The notes beneath the pieces are model-generated. The model saw only the letters and a list, made by a program, of their open reading frames with translations, had not been told where the DNA came from and did not search any database. From Steromphala cineraria (lineage: Eukaryota; Mollusca; Gastropoda; Trochida; Trochidae): a stretch of DNA of 64,000 nt. The stretch is taken from assembly GCA_916613615.1 (NCBI GenBank), contig OU744725.1, positions 7,422,708-7,486,707 on the forward strand, given 5' to 3'. Below, one piece after another: positions 50,078 through 62,018 of this stretch (the first letter of the stretch is position 1; the number at the start of each line of letters is the position of its first letter). The position numbers and the translations under genes were made by a program.

Positions 50078-53000
50078 ATGGCCTGGACAGGTGTATGGAT
50101 CTTACCTGCAGCGTTCATTGTCACCTTGGCAATACTGTTCCATACAGGTGAGTGTATTTAGAGCATACTGTAATCGGCAATCGTGTTCTAAAAGACAATT
50201 TCTTCATGTTTTGTATTCACTGTTTTATGCTTATGATTGCCACGCCTCAGCATGCAGATCTTGGATATGTTGTATATAAAGTTATATTCTTCCATACAGT
50301 TAGGTGTATTTAAAACATGCTATAATTATCAGTCGGCAAAATGTGTCAAAAATGTTACTCTCAAAAGAAAATTCCTCCGTTATAGTAGTCACTGTTACAT
50401 GATTAACACTGCAACGCTTCATCTGACAAATGAGAAAAAGATAGATTAAGTATAAAGTAAACGAGTTTGCCATCCTCTCAATCGTGACATGTAAATGAAC
50501 ACATCCATATATCTACCCCTCACCCATATATCCACCCCTCAAGAATAGCAGTTGCTTACAGTGTTTTGTTTAATGAAAACGTAGGGACATTAGATAATTA
50601 TAAGACAAGATGTTTAATGGAGACAACCTTTAACCTCTACATGTCCTATATATACTTCTACTGATGTCAGTTTAAAGCACCGGTGACAGTAAGAAGAAAA
50701 GAGAACAAATGACTCGAGGTTATAAGAAGAAATCACTCGACCGTGAAGTATATTGTATCCTGTCGCCTATATTATTCAGTCTTAACGGTTAAATATTATT
50801 TTATTACACTTTCTTTGAATTAAAAAATACAGTTTATAGCATTATCCATCCCGAAAATAAGAACGATTATTCAAGTATATCTCGGGTCACGCCTAGTCGA
50901 GGAAATCCTATTTCAAAACGTACGTATGACAGCTTCGTAAGGCCGATCCTTTGTCATAACGCCTCGAGCACCTAGAGTAACAATTACATAGGTATTATAT
51001 AGGTAATGTGATACAGGTGGACAGATAGAATGCAGTGGCTGTGTTTGTGTAAGCATCTATGATAGCACGGGGTAAGACGAGACCTTAATAAAGGGTTTAA
51101 CAAAGCAAGATTGAATGTCACATTCCTCCTCGCAAACTGGTTTTGTCTCCACTGAATGAACAGGCTTTTGTCAAAGCTCTCTTGAGATAGTGTTAATCAT
51201 TGTCGCCAAATATAATAATGGACGTGTGGGAATTTTTCACATTTGTGTATTTTGTGATAAACAATGTGAATGTTAATGCATAGAGTTAGTTACACATAAG
51301 CCAGTTATGGTTATGGAAGGTTTTTCAATTTGATAGACACTTTTCTTCAAACTAGCATCTTTAAAATAAAAGACGTTAAGTCATAAGGGGTGGGAGAAAA
51401 TTTATTATTTTTTTAAGGATACAATTACGTTCATTAAATGGTAAATGTATCGATGTATCCGTCCCATTAGACAGTGAAAACAAGTGCAAACTAGAGATTG
51501 CTGAAGCAATTAATGTACGCGTTCAATCAATCTTTATTTCGGTACTCAAAAGGCCTCAGGCCTATAGTACATTACATTATACGATTGTTACAATGTCGAA
51601 CATCCTTCTAAGAACCACATATTAAACAAATCCTAATTCCATTATAGGAAGTATGAGAGAACGTCGCACTCTTGCAATAAAGAAGTTGTAAAATCCATAG
51701 AACTTGTTCTCATTCATCTTACCAACTTCTAAATGCCTCTTAAAGAAGTTATGAGAGAACCGTTGAATAAAATCTGGAATTGGCATGTCGTGGATAAGAA
51801 GGAAAGAAATTATGTATGAAATATACATCACTGACATTAAATGATATATGTATCGTTTATTAGCTTAATTTGAGCCTTGCTTTTATCACAAATTATGTAC
51901 AATTGATACATTGCAGAGTATGTAAACGGTTTTATGACATCCTCCTAAGACCCCATATTAAACAAAGCTTTGTATCATTATATAAATTATAAGAGAATCG
52001 TTTGATAAAATATCAGCATTTCATCAAATAATGAATAATGGTAATATTAAATAACCCTACTTTATTGTTCCAAAAATTTCTTTCACACGATCTACAGCAT
52101 CCACAACATGTTATACAAGTACATGATATATAACAAAGTTGAAATAGATATTGATAAAAACATAAATCACAATTCATATATAATCAACAGGAAAAAAATT
52201 GAGAAAATGAGACCATTTTCGTTAAAATCATATGAAATCATCATTTGTATTAGATATTAGATTTTAAACAGTGAATGTATCTTTAAGAATATTACTTTGA
52301 CTTTGGTAATCTTGTTTTTCAAGTTGCACACATATATGTTTTAGTCGATAGGAAGATAAGATTAGAATATGGCTGTATACTAAAAGTAATGAACCAAACG
52401 ATTTGTCAATACTCCTACTTACAATACACCGTATAGCTATGTGACCTTCCTACCCCCGACTCTTGAAAAGGTCCCGGATCTGACTATAAATATGTATTCA
52501 TAACATGACGTGAACTTTGCCAATAATGGTAGTAGCACAGTTGGTTTTAATTCAACCCTGACGTATATATATATGTTTATATGTCTGTTCAACCCTGACG
52601 TATATGTTTATATGTCTGTTCAAAAGATACTATCATTAGGTATTCTGACAGTCAATGTTATTGTCACACAATACTCCAAGAATGGTCTTCTTTCAAACCA
52701 TAGTCACATGATAACGCTTAGGACTAGCAGCAGAGCATTGTATTACTCATTTTGCTGCACAGTGTACAACCCTATTCAGAGTTATATGTGGTGAGTAGGT
52801 CCGACCTCTTTCCTCATGATTACAAAACAAAATCAAGGATCAGGCTTATGGATCTGCTGAGGCTGTATGTATAAGATAGACATGTTTATCAGACTGTATT
52901 AATGCTAGTACAGATCGATAGTTAGATTCAGCTTTAAACTTTGAGCAACGACAACGAACGTTTCAACGTTAACACGATAACTTCCCACTTTCATGTTTTT

Positions 53001-56000
53001 GAATTTTGCCCAATTCCGTTAGTTCATATGTGTCAAGAAGATTGTAGTTAGAGAGAAGACATTATTTCCCAAACCTTTTAACCTCAACATTCTCTGTACA
53101 GCTAATGGTTCTGGGGAGAAGTTCGTGTCTAAAGGATGTTTCGGATCAGCGGGGGCGTGTCTCCATCACTCCCTCACCTGCTCCAACACGAGTCGGGTTG
53201 CCATAGAGACGGCGTTGTATGGTCACAAGACCTGGGTCAACTGTACCACCGGGGTCATAGACTGCAACGACCCATGTTGCGAGTACCTGCCCGATGACGA
53301 CTGCTTCGACGTCTTCATCGCACATGACATCGTCGACGTCTACCGGAACTGCTCCGCCAATTCCTGTCACTTCCGGACTCCGCGACTGGTGAAGCCATGC
53401 TGGGTGGGGTCCACTAGCTTCCAGACCGTGTCCAGCTACTCCGTGGTCAAGTACGAGTGTACGGAGGGTAGGTGTCATCTTCCCTTGTCAATGTATCGAG
53501 GCTTGAATTAGTCAGGGATAAGGACTGGCTCGAGATATCAATGTTAGGTGAGATTTAGTAAAAAGAGATTATCACCTGCGGAAGTGTGTCATATTGTAAA
53601 GAAATGAGTGTGAATTTTATATTGTCCGAGCGAAAGCGAGAATTCAACACCAGTTTTCATATGATATGATATTTGCACATGTGCACATAACTGTTGATTC
53701 ACCCTATGGTTAAAACGTGCATTGTGGGTGTGGTCTGTGGGTGCTACTCGTTGGTCAAAAACAAATGCGTAGTACTTATGTATTGTATCTATGTATTATC
53801 ATTTACATTTGTATAGGTTTCTACACATAAATAACACATGATTGTTGTATCTTAGTTGCATCCATTCATCACATTGTCAATTAGGTAGTATGTCATTATT
53901 CATAAATTCAAACTTTCTAATAACTTATATGATACTCAAATAAAAATATTTTCCGGTAGGATATTGCCATTGAATTTTCTTAGGTTGCTATTCTTATTTT
54001 TTTATCTTCATGTATATTCATGTAAAATAAAGAACCGATGATTTTGATGTGAACTGCTTATTAGATATTTCATTATTTTCTCTCTGTGTTTTATTACCAA
54101 TGCCCATGTGTTTGCCCCCAGAATCGAGCATCATCCCTATGTGCAGCACCCCAACCACTATATCCGGCACGTCAGTGTCTGTCCTCTACGATTCCTCACA
54201 GTATAAAGATTCCGGCGATTTCTGCTGGTGCACCATGACCAAACCCAGCTTCGCCTCGGTCAATATCGAAGGCATCGATGTCAGGCTGGGTAGCCAATCA
54301 AACTGTGGTATACTCGACGTGTACGGGAACTTTGGGAGCCAGCAGCACTACTGCAACTCTTCTGCCCTGTGGCCGAACTTGACCCTCGCCCAGACGAATG
54401 ACCAGTACTCGGTATTACGTCTCACTGGACTGCCCGAGCTCGTTTGGATTAGATACACATGTAAGTTCTAGCTTCTGTCATTAATTAATTTGTGATTTTG
54501 TGAAGCCATTATGTGACGGAGGAATCAAAAGGCTGTATATTTATCATCCGCATAATTTAGATATTAATACTTCAATAACATATATTAAATGGCTATTGAA
54601 TATAAACTTCAGATCAAACAAAAAGTTTTAAAATAATATTCTGGGACGATGCTTAAATTTGCTGACGAAGTGATTCTAATAATAATAATAATAATGTGTC
54701 CATTTATATAGCGCCAAACTAGGTATGCTTATAGCGCTAACAGTCAATTGATATAAGAGTTTTTGAAGAGATAGGTCTTGAGGTGACATTTAAAGTTGTC
54801 TAGGGTTAGACATAGTTTAAGTTCATCAGGGAGGGAGTTCCATTTCACTGAGGCCATGTTCTGGTAAGTTTGATAACCGAACGATTTGCGATTCCATTTG
54901 GGCACACAAAGAAGGTTTGATGAGGAAGACCGCAGAGTTCTTTCTTGGAGATAGGGAGAGAGGAGTTCTTGGAGATACTGGGGCGCAGTGCCATGAATGC
55001 ACTGATAGGCAAGTGTGAGGATCTTGTATTCGATACGTGCTTCGACAGGCAACCAATGCAGAGACATCAAAATTGGTGTGATATGGCAATATTTAGGCTT
55101 AAGAGTAACTATGCGAGCGGTGGTATTTTGGATTTTTTGTAGTTTTTGGATAGATTCTTTTGAAGCTGCTACCAACAAGCTGTTGCAGTAGTCCAGTCTT
55201 GAGAGAATTAGTGTTCTCGCTAATGTAGCCGCTGCGTCTTGTGTCAGGAGATGTCGAATCTGTCCAATGTTACGAAGATGGAAGTAACACTTCCTGCATA
55301 TGTCTGAAACTTGGTTCTTCATGGAGAGGTCGGGTTGAAGTAGCACACCAAGATCCTTTACACAAGATGATCACTGAAAAGCTTGATCTCCAACTTTCAA
55401 CTGATCCTGCTGTGATTTCGATAACATCTTGTTAGTTCCAACAATCATGAATTCTGTTTTGTGTTGATTAATGAAGTCTTGGAAAATATGTTAAGTTTGT
55501 TATGTATGCTCTGTATATTTATAAACCTCGATAGTTTTGAAAGGTCGATAATAATCGTTTAACGTCTCAGTCAGATTATCCTGTTCAAATATAAGTTGTT
55601 TAAATTATCCTTTAAGCCATTTATGTATCACTTTCTTGAAATCGGAGCGTCGCCAACTTTGAATAAAGAAGTTTTATATCCATGATATTCATTCTTCATT
55701 CTACATGTCTTCAACTTCTAGTATGCCTTTCAAAGAAGATATCGTTGTAATTCTTTTTTCCAGCGACTGACACGATGACTGTCACATGCAGTATAAATGC
55801 TCAGCACACAACAAGTAAGAAATAATGTATTTTTCATCTTTCGAACAACTTTGTTTTGACTAACTGTTTACATCGAATTGCCTGTGTGAACTAAATCTCG
55901 ACTAGATTTGAGATTATAATTTCGTGACTTGACTACAGTTTAAATATTTTTCTCATTTGAATGTTTCTGATATCCTTATGGTGTCATTATTTAGAAATAA

Positions 56001-59000
56001 ATTTGTGGTTTGACACTTTTTTCGTCACCAAATGATTGATTAAATTGTGAATTAGTTGAAATGAAGGAAATATTATAATATATTATATAATAAGTAAATA
56101 GCACAATCGTGGTTTCTTATGTTTAAGCAACAACAACGACAACTACAACAACAACACTAGAACCGACCACCACTACAACGACAACTACAACAACAACAAC
56201 AACAACTCCTATTCCAATAACTACTACTCCGGTTCCAACAACAACAACTACTACCACTACCCCGGTTCCAACAACAACAACTACTACTACTATCACCCCG
56301 GTTCCAACAACAACAACTACTACTACTTCCACCCCGGTTCCAACAACAAAAACGACTACTACAACAACTCCTGTACCGTCAACTACTACCACTACAACAA
56401 CAACTCCTATTCCATCCCCGACAACGACGACAAGAAATCCAACTACAACTACATCAGTGATACCATCATCAGCCCAACAACCGGCTACAACAACAGCAAC
56501 AACTGGTGCACCTACAACTCAGCCACCGACAACTGTAGAAACGTCACAAACGTCAACAGGCTCCTGTAAGTTGTTTTTATAATTTACACAGGAAATTCAC
56601 CTTTGTTTGTAAACATCTATTGAAATCTCTTATCAAATTTATCAGTTGCATATTGTACACTTATAATTTGAAATTTGTTTTAAAGTTAATTTTTATATGC
56701 GCTTTATTAAAATTAGGAAAAGTTTTAGGTCATGAAATTTAACTTGAGGAGAGCATCTGGCAAGGTATAATTTATAACGGTTTGTTTCCTTAAATATTAT
56801 TTTGATTTAATCATGACAAATTTTACAACTTACAATAATATAATATTATTAAAAAAAATAAATAGCCCGATTCAACGGAAAAGTTGTTAAATTAAAAGGT
56901 TACCAACCGTTTTAAAATATTTTCTAAGCTCTAAATTCTACATCCTGTTCCATCAGAGCTTTATATCCACAAAGCTTTGTTACGATACGAATGCAACCAA
57001 TGGTATCAAGATATTGTAGAAAGATTGCGGATAGAAATACCCATTCTCTCCCCACAGAGGCAGCTCAGTGCGAGACTCGGGTATGACTGAGCTGCCTCTG
57101 TGGGGAGAGAATGAGAAAACCCTGGTGGATCGAGGAGGATATCTGTCTGGTCTTGCTTCATACTGTGTTAATGTCATCGACTTATATAAGAATAGAATGT
57201 CAGTTTGTGTGTTTGCACTGGGAAATGAACGATGTCAAAGCTATATTCAAACTCGTGTGAACCCAGCGAGCAAATGATAAAATGAATGTTTTTCACATCA
57301 AAATATATTTCTTTGTTGATAAAATATGATTTAAGTTTCTTTGGTAATATATACTAAAGATTTATTAGTTAACATTTGATTTGATGTTGGATGCAGAATT
57401 AAAGTAGTTCCGGTGAATGTTCACACGACTTGAAAAAGTTCACACAAGTATGAACACTTTTTTGTGTGAGTCCATGAGAAATGAATCGATGAAACTTCGA
57501 TCACATGACCATGCCCTAGACCAATCAACGTTCGGGAATACGTGTAAACTTCAGAGTGTGAAATTATATTCTATTGAACGACCATGCATTTGCCGAGAAA
57601 TTCCGTTTTCTTTGCTATATTACCTATACAATTTGATGTATACCAGAACTCGTTACGAATAACAATTCTTTTACTCTATTATTTGTTCTTTTTAGAAGTA
57701 CCCCTAGATGTTTACACCATGTATATATCTTTATCTTGTTTTCAGCGGTTGACCCCGGTGTAAGCGACGGACAAGTAATGGGCCCCCAACCAGGTAGCAT
57801 TTTAAAAACGATATAATTATTGTTTAAACCATTATCAATTGAAACTATTTTCCTTTGCAACCATGTTAAAGATTGGATGGAAATAATCCACTTTTTTGCG
57901 TAGCGGACAACTCTCCAGATGGAAGCTAGAGAATCAGAATATTTCTGTTGCATGCCGTCCTTTTGTTTTGAGACATATGATCAAATTGATAAATGGTTTT
58001 AGGATAATTTCCACAAGAAGTTTAGGAGAAACTTCGAATTTTGATTTCTGATATATGTTTCAGTAACAAACGTAATGTATAATCCGATAAAAATATATAT
58101 TTATTTTTGTTTGTCTAGTATCTATTGAGAACAAGATTTTCGGTTACATAATGAATGCCAATCACAATATAACAAATGTCATTACTTTTTTGTCTAATAT
58201 GTTTGAGCAAAAATTAACGTTGATTCTTTTTATCAGTCAAGTTTTACGGTAAAGAATTGTACACGAGAAAGTCTTGTTTCAGACCCGTACATGGGGGCAG
58301 ATAGAGACCTGATCATTGGTCTAGTGGTGGGTCTAGCCCTCTTCGCTCTCCTGTGTACCTTCCTGATATTCATTAAATGGTACGTATCGCTGGAGGTGTT
58401 CGTTATGTCATGGTTTGTGACTTATTGTATTGTTGATCAATTTTTGTATAAACTCATGTTTGTTTCATAAACCGGCTTTGGCCATTGACGATGTCCTTAA
58501 TTCAATTCATTAAGAAATGTTTAATAGAGTTTAGATTTGAATTCATTTCTGGTTGATTATTATATTACTTTTAGATTTAAGTAATTCTTGATGAACTGTT
58601 TTTGATAAACCTTTTGGAACAATTATCTCGATATTTGTATTTATGTTATATCGTTTATATGCATCTTCCTTTAAAAAAGCTTTACAAATAGACAGAAATG
58701 TTTATATATTATTCAGAATCTAAATTCATTCAACATTACTTTACAGATTGAAGCACATCAACATTTATGCAATGAAAATAATTCAATAATTAATTATTTC
58801 AATCAAATCACTTTCAGGAAACACAAGAAAGCAAAGCGAGCAAACTTGCAAGATTCCTACTACAGCAATAACCCGTACACTCAGCGCTACAAGAAGATCT
58901 CCAAGTCCCCCCACCCGAGCCTCAGGAGTAATCGAGGTATCTACAGCACCCAGATCTACGATGACATCAAACTACCCGACAGACTACCCGGGGATGAGAC

Positions 59001-59166
59001 GGAGAACTACTACACTACCGTTAATGGCGTCTCCAACCAGCTCACACCAAATATAAAGCGACCACAGAGTTCCATATACGCAAATGGAAACATCGCAAAC
59101 ATGGCTGGCGGCCATAAGGACGTTAAACAAATCAAGCCTGAAAATCTTGAGGTGACGCGGCTGTGA
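50078..59166 (+). CDS. Type I membrane receptor-like protein: SUEL-lectin-like + CUB-like + Thr/Pro mucin stalk + TM (585 aa, complete)
   Basis: Eight exons join in phase: 50078-50147, 53102-53467, 54122-54460, 55764-55814, 56128-56565, 57746-57793, 58283-58379, 58818-59166. All but the last intron are phase 1, the usual pattern for shuffled extracellular modules. Residues 1-23 are a signal peptide. Residues about 36-145 resemble the D-galactoside/L-rhamnose-binding (SUEL) lectin fold: VAIETALYGH (family: IxIxxAxYGR), a CSANSC pair and VVKYEC at the end; YGH and KPC replace YGR and DPC, so sugar binding is uncertain. About 151-259 look CUB-like (CGILDVYGNF, several Cys). Residues 276-422 are almost wholly Thr/Pro, a likely O-glycosylated stalk. 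The helix is 447-468, followed by KWKHKKAKR. The cytoplasmic tail has several tyrosines (IYSTQIYDDI, ENYYTTV) that could be phosphorylated. A LINE fragment sits in intron 3 and a 70-bp MITE in intron 5. No orthologue recognised; a role as cell-surface recognition receptor is inferred. Confidence 0.85.
50148..53101. other. Intron 1 of the receptor gene
   Basis: AT-rich. It contains a probable LINE 3' end at 51528-51640 and an imperfect tandem duplication of about 45 bp near 52555-52620 (CAACCCTGACGTATAT units). No further exon found. Confidence 0.45.
51528..51640 (-). mobile_element. Probable LINE 3' end fragment
   Basis: Read on the minus strand, the stretch ends GCCTGAGGCCTTTTGAGTAC then CGAAATAAAGATTGATTGA, a layout often seen at the 3' end of invertebrate LINEs. 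No reverse transcriptase motifs remain in 51640-52060. Confidence 0.35.
54680..55440 (-). pseudogene. LINE reverse transcriptase C-terminal fragment with (ATT)n tail, in intron 3 of the receptor gene
   Basis: A 200-residue minus-strand frame (55346-54744) has the typical post-palm LINE layout: SMKNQVSDICRKCYFHLRNI, then ATLARTLILSRLDYCNSLL, then LQKIQNTTARIV, LHWLPVEARIEYKIL and WNSLPDELK. These blocks are characteristic of CR1/L2/jockey-like reverse transcriptases. The frame is open at its 5' end and shifts upstream near 55350-55430. The 3' flank has a motif with TATATGGACACATTATT and a (TTA)n microsatellite at 54680-54696, a usual LINE tail. 5' truncated, inactive. Confidence 0.88.
56150..56430 (+). 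repeat. Coding microsatellite/minisatellite in the mucin exon
   Basis: ACN-rich sequence encoding Thr runs, with three to four tandem units of 33-36 bp that begin CCGGTTCCAACAACAACAAC (protein TPVPTTTT). The frame is kept throughout. Likely length-variable between alleles. Confidence 0.8.
57043..57112. mobile_element. 70-bp palindromic MITE remnant (TIRs only)
   Basis: ATTCTCTCCCCACAGAGGCA then GCTCAGT at the left and an exact inverse at the right (ACTGAGCTGCC then TCTGTGGGGAGAGAAT), with a 27-bp perfect arm and about 16 bp between. The central ACTCGGGTATGAC matches the end of the 20225-20843 subfamily, so this is a deletion form keeping only the ends. It sits in intron 5 of the receptor gene. 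Confidence 0.85.
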
Positions 59167-61040
59167 GAGATATGAGTGGTTTTGAGTTGTGACTTTATAT
59201 TTTTCTACTTTTTGGATATCATTTGCTCAGTAACATGCTTCCAAACACAACCATTCAACAACCGTTCAACCATTCAGCTTTAAGTGCCGCGGTGTGACCA
59301 AAGAGTGACATTATGCCATATATACATGCAGCAGTTTTATGGATATACAACTTAATTCTACATAAGTGACGTTTCTACTGGGATTCTGATGTATTTGGCA
59401 ATCTAGTTACATAAAGAGCGTTGAATATGGGATCGTTCAACTATAGACTTCCTGATCAGCATTAAGAACAGAACGACGCATATATTGTGCTGTACTGTGG
59501 TTGCCGGTTGCCTAGGCACAAAACTATTTGTTTCCAAAATGTGTAATATACTGAGCACACTAAAGTGTTGTTTTATAACATCTCGACATACAGAATATAA
59601 ATCACAGAGGGTTAAATGAACCATTGTTAAACATATTGCTCTGTGATGGCTGCTTCTACATTACGCCACAACCATTTGGGAAATGTGGGAGAGTTGTTGG
59701 AATTTATAGATAAAATAATATAATTTTCAACAGTCATTTCATTTTCATACTATATGTTCATCTTGTTATCTGTGTCACTAATTTTACTGTCATCTAAAAT
59801 GTGAAAAGCGTTATGAGTCAAATTATTTACGTTCATTTTCAGTTCAACTAACATGTACAATTGTATATTTTTATGGAAGCATGGGGTGATTTATATAATG
59901 AATGTGTCTTTATTCTTGTTAATTATATATAAAAGAGATATGTATTCGTGGTTTATATAGATTTTTCATATACGACCTCTCTAAACAACGAGGCTGCTAT
60001 TGGCTGAATTTTTGCTCAAGCGGCGCTAAACAATAATTCATTCCAAATCATTAAAGGTTATATCATTTATACGGGGACTTACTAAGGTTTACATATGAGG
60101 GTTTGTGGATATTAGTTATTTATTAATATAAAATATATTCTCATGGGTGTCACAGCTATCCATTTTACGTTTCTTCCATACATTTAGTCTGACTTTCGTT
60201 TTTTATATATGTTGCATTTGAACAGTGTAAACCACAAACGTCAATTTTACTAAACCACAAACGTCAATTTTACTAAACAACAAACGTCAATTTTACTAAA
60301 CCACAAACGTCAATTTTACTAAACCACAAACGTCAATTATACTCTGTGAACTTAATAACCATGATCATTTGTGTATATAACTGTAAGTATTTGTATGTCA
60401 AAGGAATATGAGAGGTTATTTTAACAACGAATGTTTATTTTTGTTAAATAAATACAACAAGTATAACCTCAATCTTTGTGTTGACTGTTTTCCCGCTACA
60501 TAAGGTCCACAACTAGTCTGGTAATACATCCTTTCCCTTCTTGTCTTGCACTGGTATAACTAGGGGCGTTCATTAGAGATATCCTCTGAAGTGACAACTG
60601 GCACTGGACTATTGTCCATGGTTTGAAGAAGGTGCTAGTCAGTTTGTGCAAGGTCAGTAAGGGGAATGAGAAGGGATTTCATAGCTACAGGACCGTGCCT
60701 CTGGGTGACCTCTGAAAGGAACAGAACTTGACTGACAACCGGCTTTGGTCAACAAACGACGTCTCAGAGACTTTATAGCTTATCTGGTTTCGGCAGTAGT
60801 GAAGCCTAGTTGGTCCCTGGTACCCTCTGCCAGGAAATCCGCCACAACTGCATGGTCTAGATGAACTGTGAGCACGATCTTGTCTGCCGATTGCTGAACT
60901 TGTGTCTTTAAGGAGGGTTTGGGCTATACGTGCTGAACTTTAGTCTCCGGATAATAGTGGTGACCCAATGTTTCTTCATGTGTAATCAATCTGTAGAGAT
61001 ATATATGTTGCCTTGGCGAATAATCGAAATTCGTTCCTGA
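59167..61040. other. 3' UTR of the receptor gene and unrecognised sequence
   Basis: AATAAA at 60447-60452 is the best poly(A) candidate, giving a 3' UTR of about 1.3 kb that includes the 23-bp repeats. The 60480-61020 stretch is GC-richer and not like its surroundings. It may be decayed retroelement sequence next to the LINE fragment, but I could not identify it. Confidence 0.35.
60231..60342 (+). repeat. 23-bp tandem repeat, five copies
   Basis: Units of ACCACAAACGTCAATTTTAC plus TAA start at 60231, 60254, 60277, 60300 and 60323, with only one or two differences (one ACAACAAACG, one TCAATTATAC). Located in the presumed 3' UTR of the receptor gene. Confidence 0.9.
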
Positions 61041-61042
61041 CA

Positions 61043-61480
61043 TCAAAGGCTAACTTGAGAACAGTTATCAGTCGATCTTCCAAAGATTTGATTTAACTGG
61101 CAATGCCATGGTTTAACTATGTCATACGATGCGGAATCCTCATAAGTTTCCCTCACTTCATCAGTTTTCCTTGGCGAAACTTCTATTGGTCGATTGAATA
61201 GTGTCAGTTGAAATCCATACATGACCGAAAATATAACAATCTTTGTTTTATTTATATCAACATTAAGCTTCCATAATTTACAGAAATTTTCAAAGTGACT
61301 TAAACATTGTTGTAAACCTTCCGAAGTTTCGGACAACAAAATATTACCATCAACATACAATAAAATCATCAGCTTCATCTATACATTTAAATTACTTTCC
61401 AAAAGAGAACTCACAGTAGCAAGTCCATCTACATTGTAATCTTGTAAGAAAGATTCAAAGTTATAAAGCCTTACGATTTT
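61043..61480 (-). pseudogene. LINE reverse transcriptase palm fragment, decayed
   Basis: The minus strand encodes LLYVDGNILLSETSEGLQQC then a FCKLWKLNVDINKTKIVIF block, typical of the palm domain of LINE reverse transcriptases, where the catalytic motif is YADD. Here it reads YVDG, which loses the second Asp. Upstream (61379-61480) is related but has a stop just before the visible Met. Truncated on both sides. Confidence 0.75.
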
Positions 61481-61502
61481 AGGGATTGCTTCACAGCAAA
61501 GT

Positions 61503-61767
61503 GGGGCGAGATAGCGCAGTGGTTAGCGCGTTCGGCTTCGGATCAAGAGGTCGGCTCAGCAACTTTGTCTGCAGGAGAGAACTTTTCCACACGCAGTAAG
61601 GTTTGGGTGCAATGCTACACTGACTTTCGGCACAATACCACCCTTGGTTCGCTAGTTCCAGCCGTGGCTCGTAGGTTTCACCACAATGCAGTTGAGCAGG
61701 CGCGATATAAGTTAAATAATCTTGAAAGCGAGGTTTAACCCCAGATCACCTCACCTCACCTCACCTC
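61503..61767 (+). mobile_element. tRNA-derived SINE-like element
   Basis: Starts GGCGAGATAGCGCAGTGGTT then AGCGCGTTCGGCTTCGGATC, which resembles the A-box half of a tRNA (TAGCGCAGTGG). The B box is poor. An unrelated body follows, ending in a short tandem tail CACCTCACCTCACCTCA. A tRNA-like head, body and simple tail is the SINE layout. Not a functional tRNA. Confidence 0.6.
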
Positions 61768-62018
61768 AAAGCAAAGTGCTGAAAAATCTATAAAAAAACT
61801 GATACCTAAAAATCATCTACCAATGATCGTTGGAAGATGAAAAGTGGTTATTTTACCTTAGTTGCGCAAACCATGTACGCTAAAGTTCACCTGTGGTGAC
61901 CCCGTTTGTCTAGTCACGGCTGAACGGCTACTATCGTGTTACTGACTAAACAATGTCTGGACTGTTTAGTGTGTAATCTAATTCCTCAACACGCACACAG
62001 TAGTGTCTTACATACAGG

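Noticed and set aside
53146..53478. 110-residue minus-strand frame
   Set aside because: Antisense shadow of the lectin-like exon, which has matched splice sites and phase on the plus strand.
56123..56392. Val-rich minus-strand frame
   Set aside because: Antisense shadow of the Thr-coding ACN triplets in the mucin exon.
57417..57953. Open frames in intron 5 of the receptor gene and just beyond it
   Set aside because: No acceptor and donor pair in a compatible phase and no recognisable domain.
60231..60342. CRISPR array
   Set aside because: Units are directly adjacent without spacers; a plain tandem repeat in a eukaryotic genome.
61503..61575. Functional tRNA gene
   Set aside because: A-box-like head, but no cloverleaf with a proper B box and acceptor stem; fits a SINE head better.
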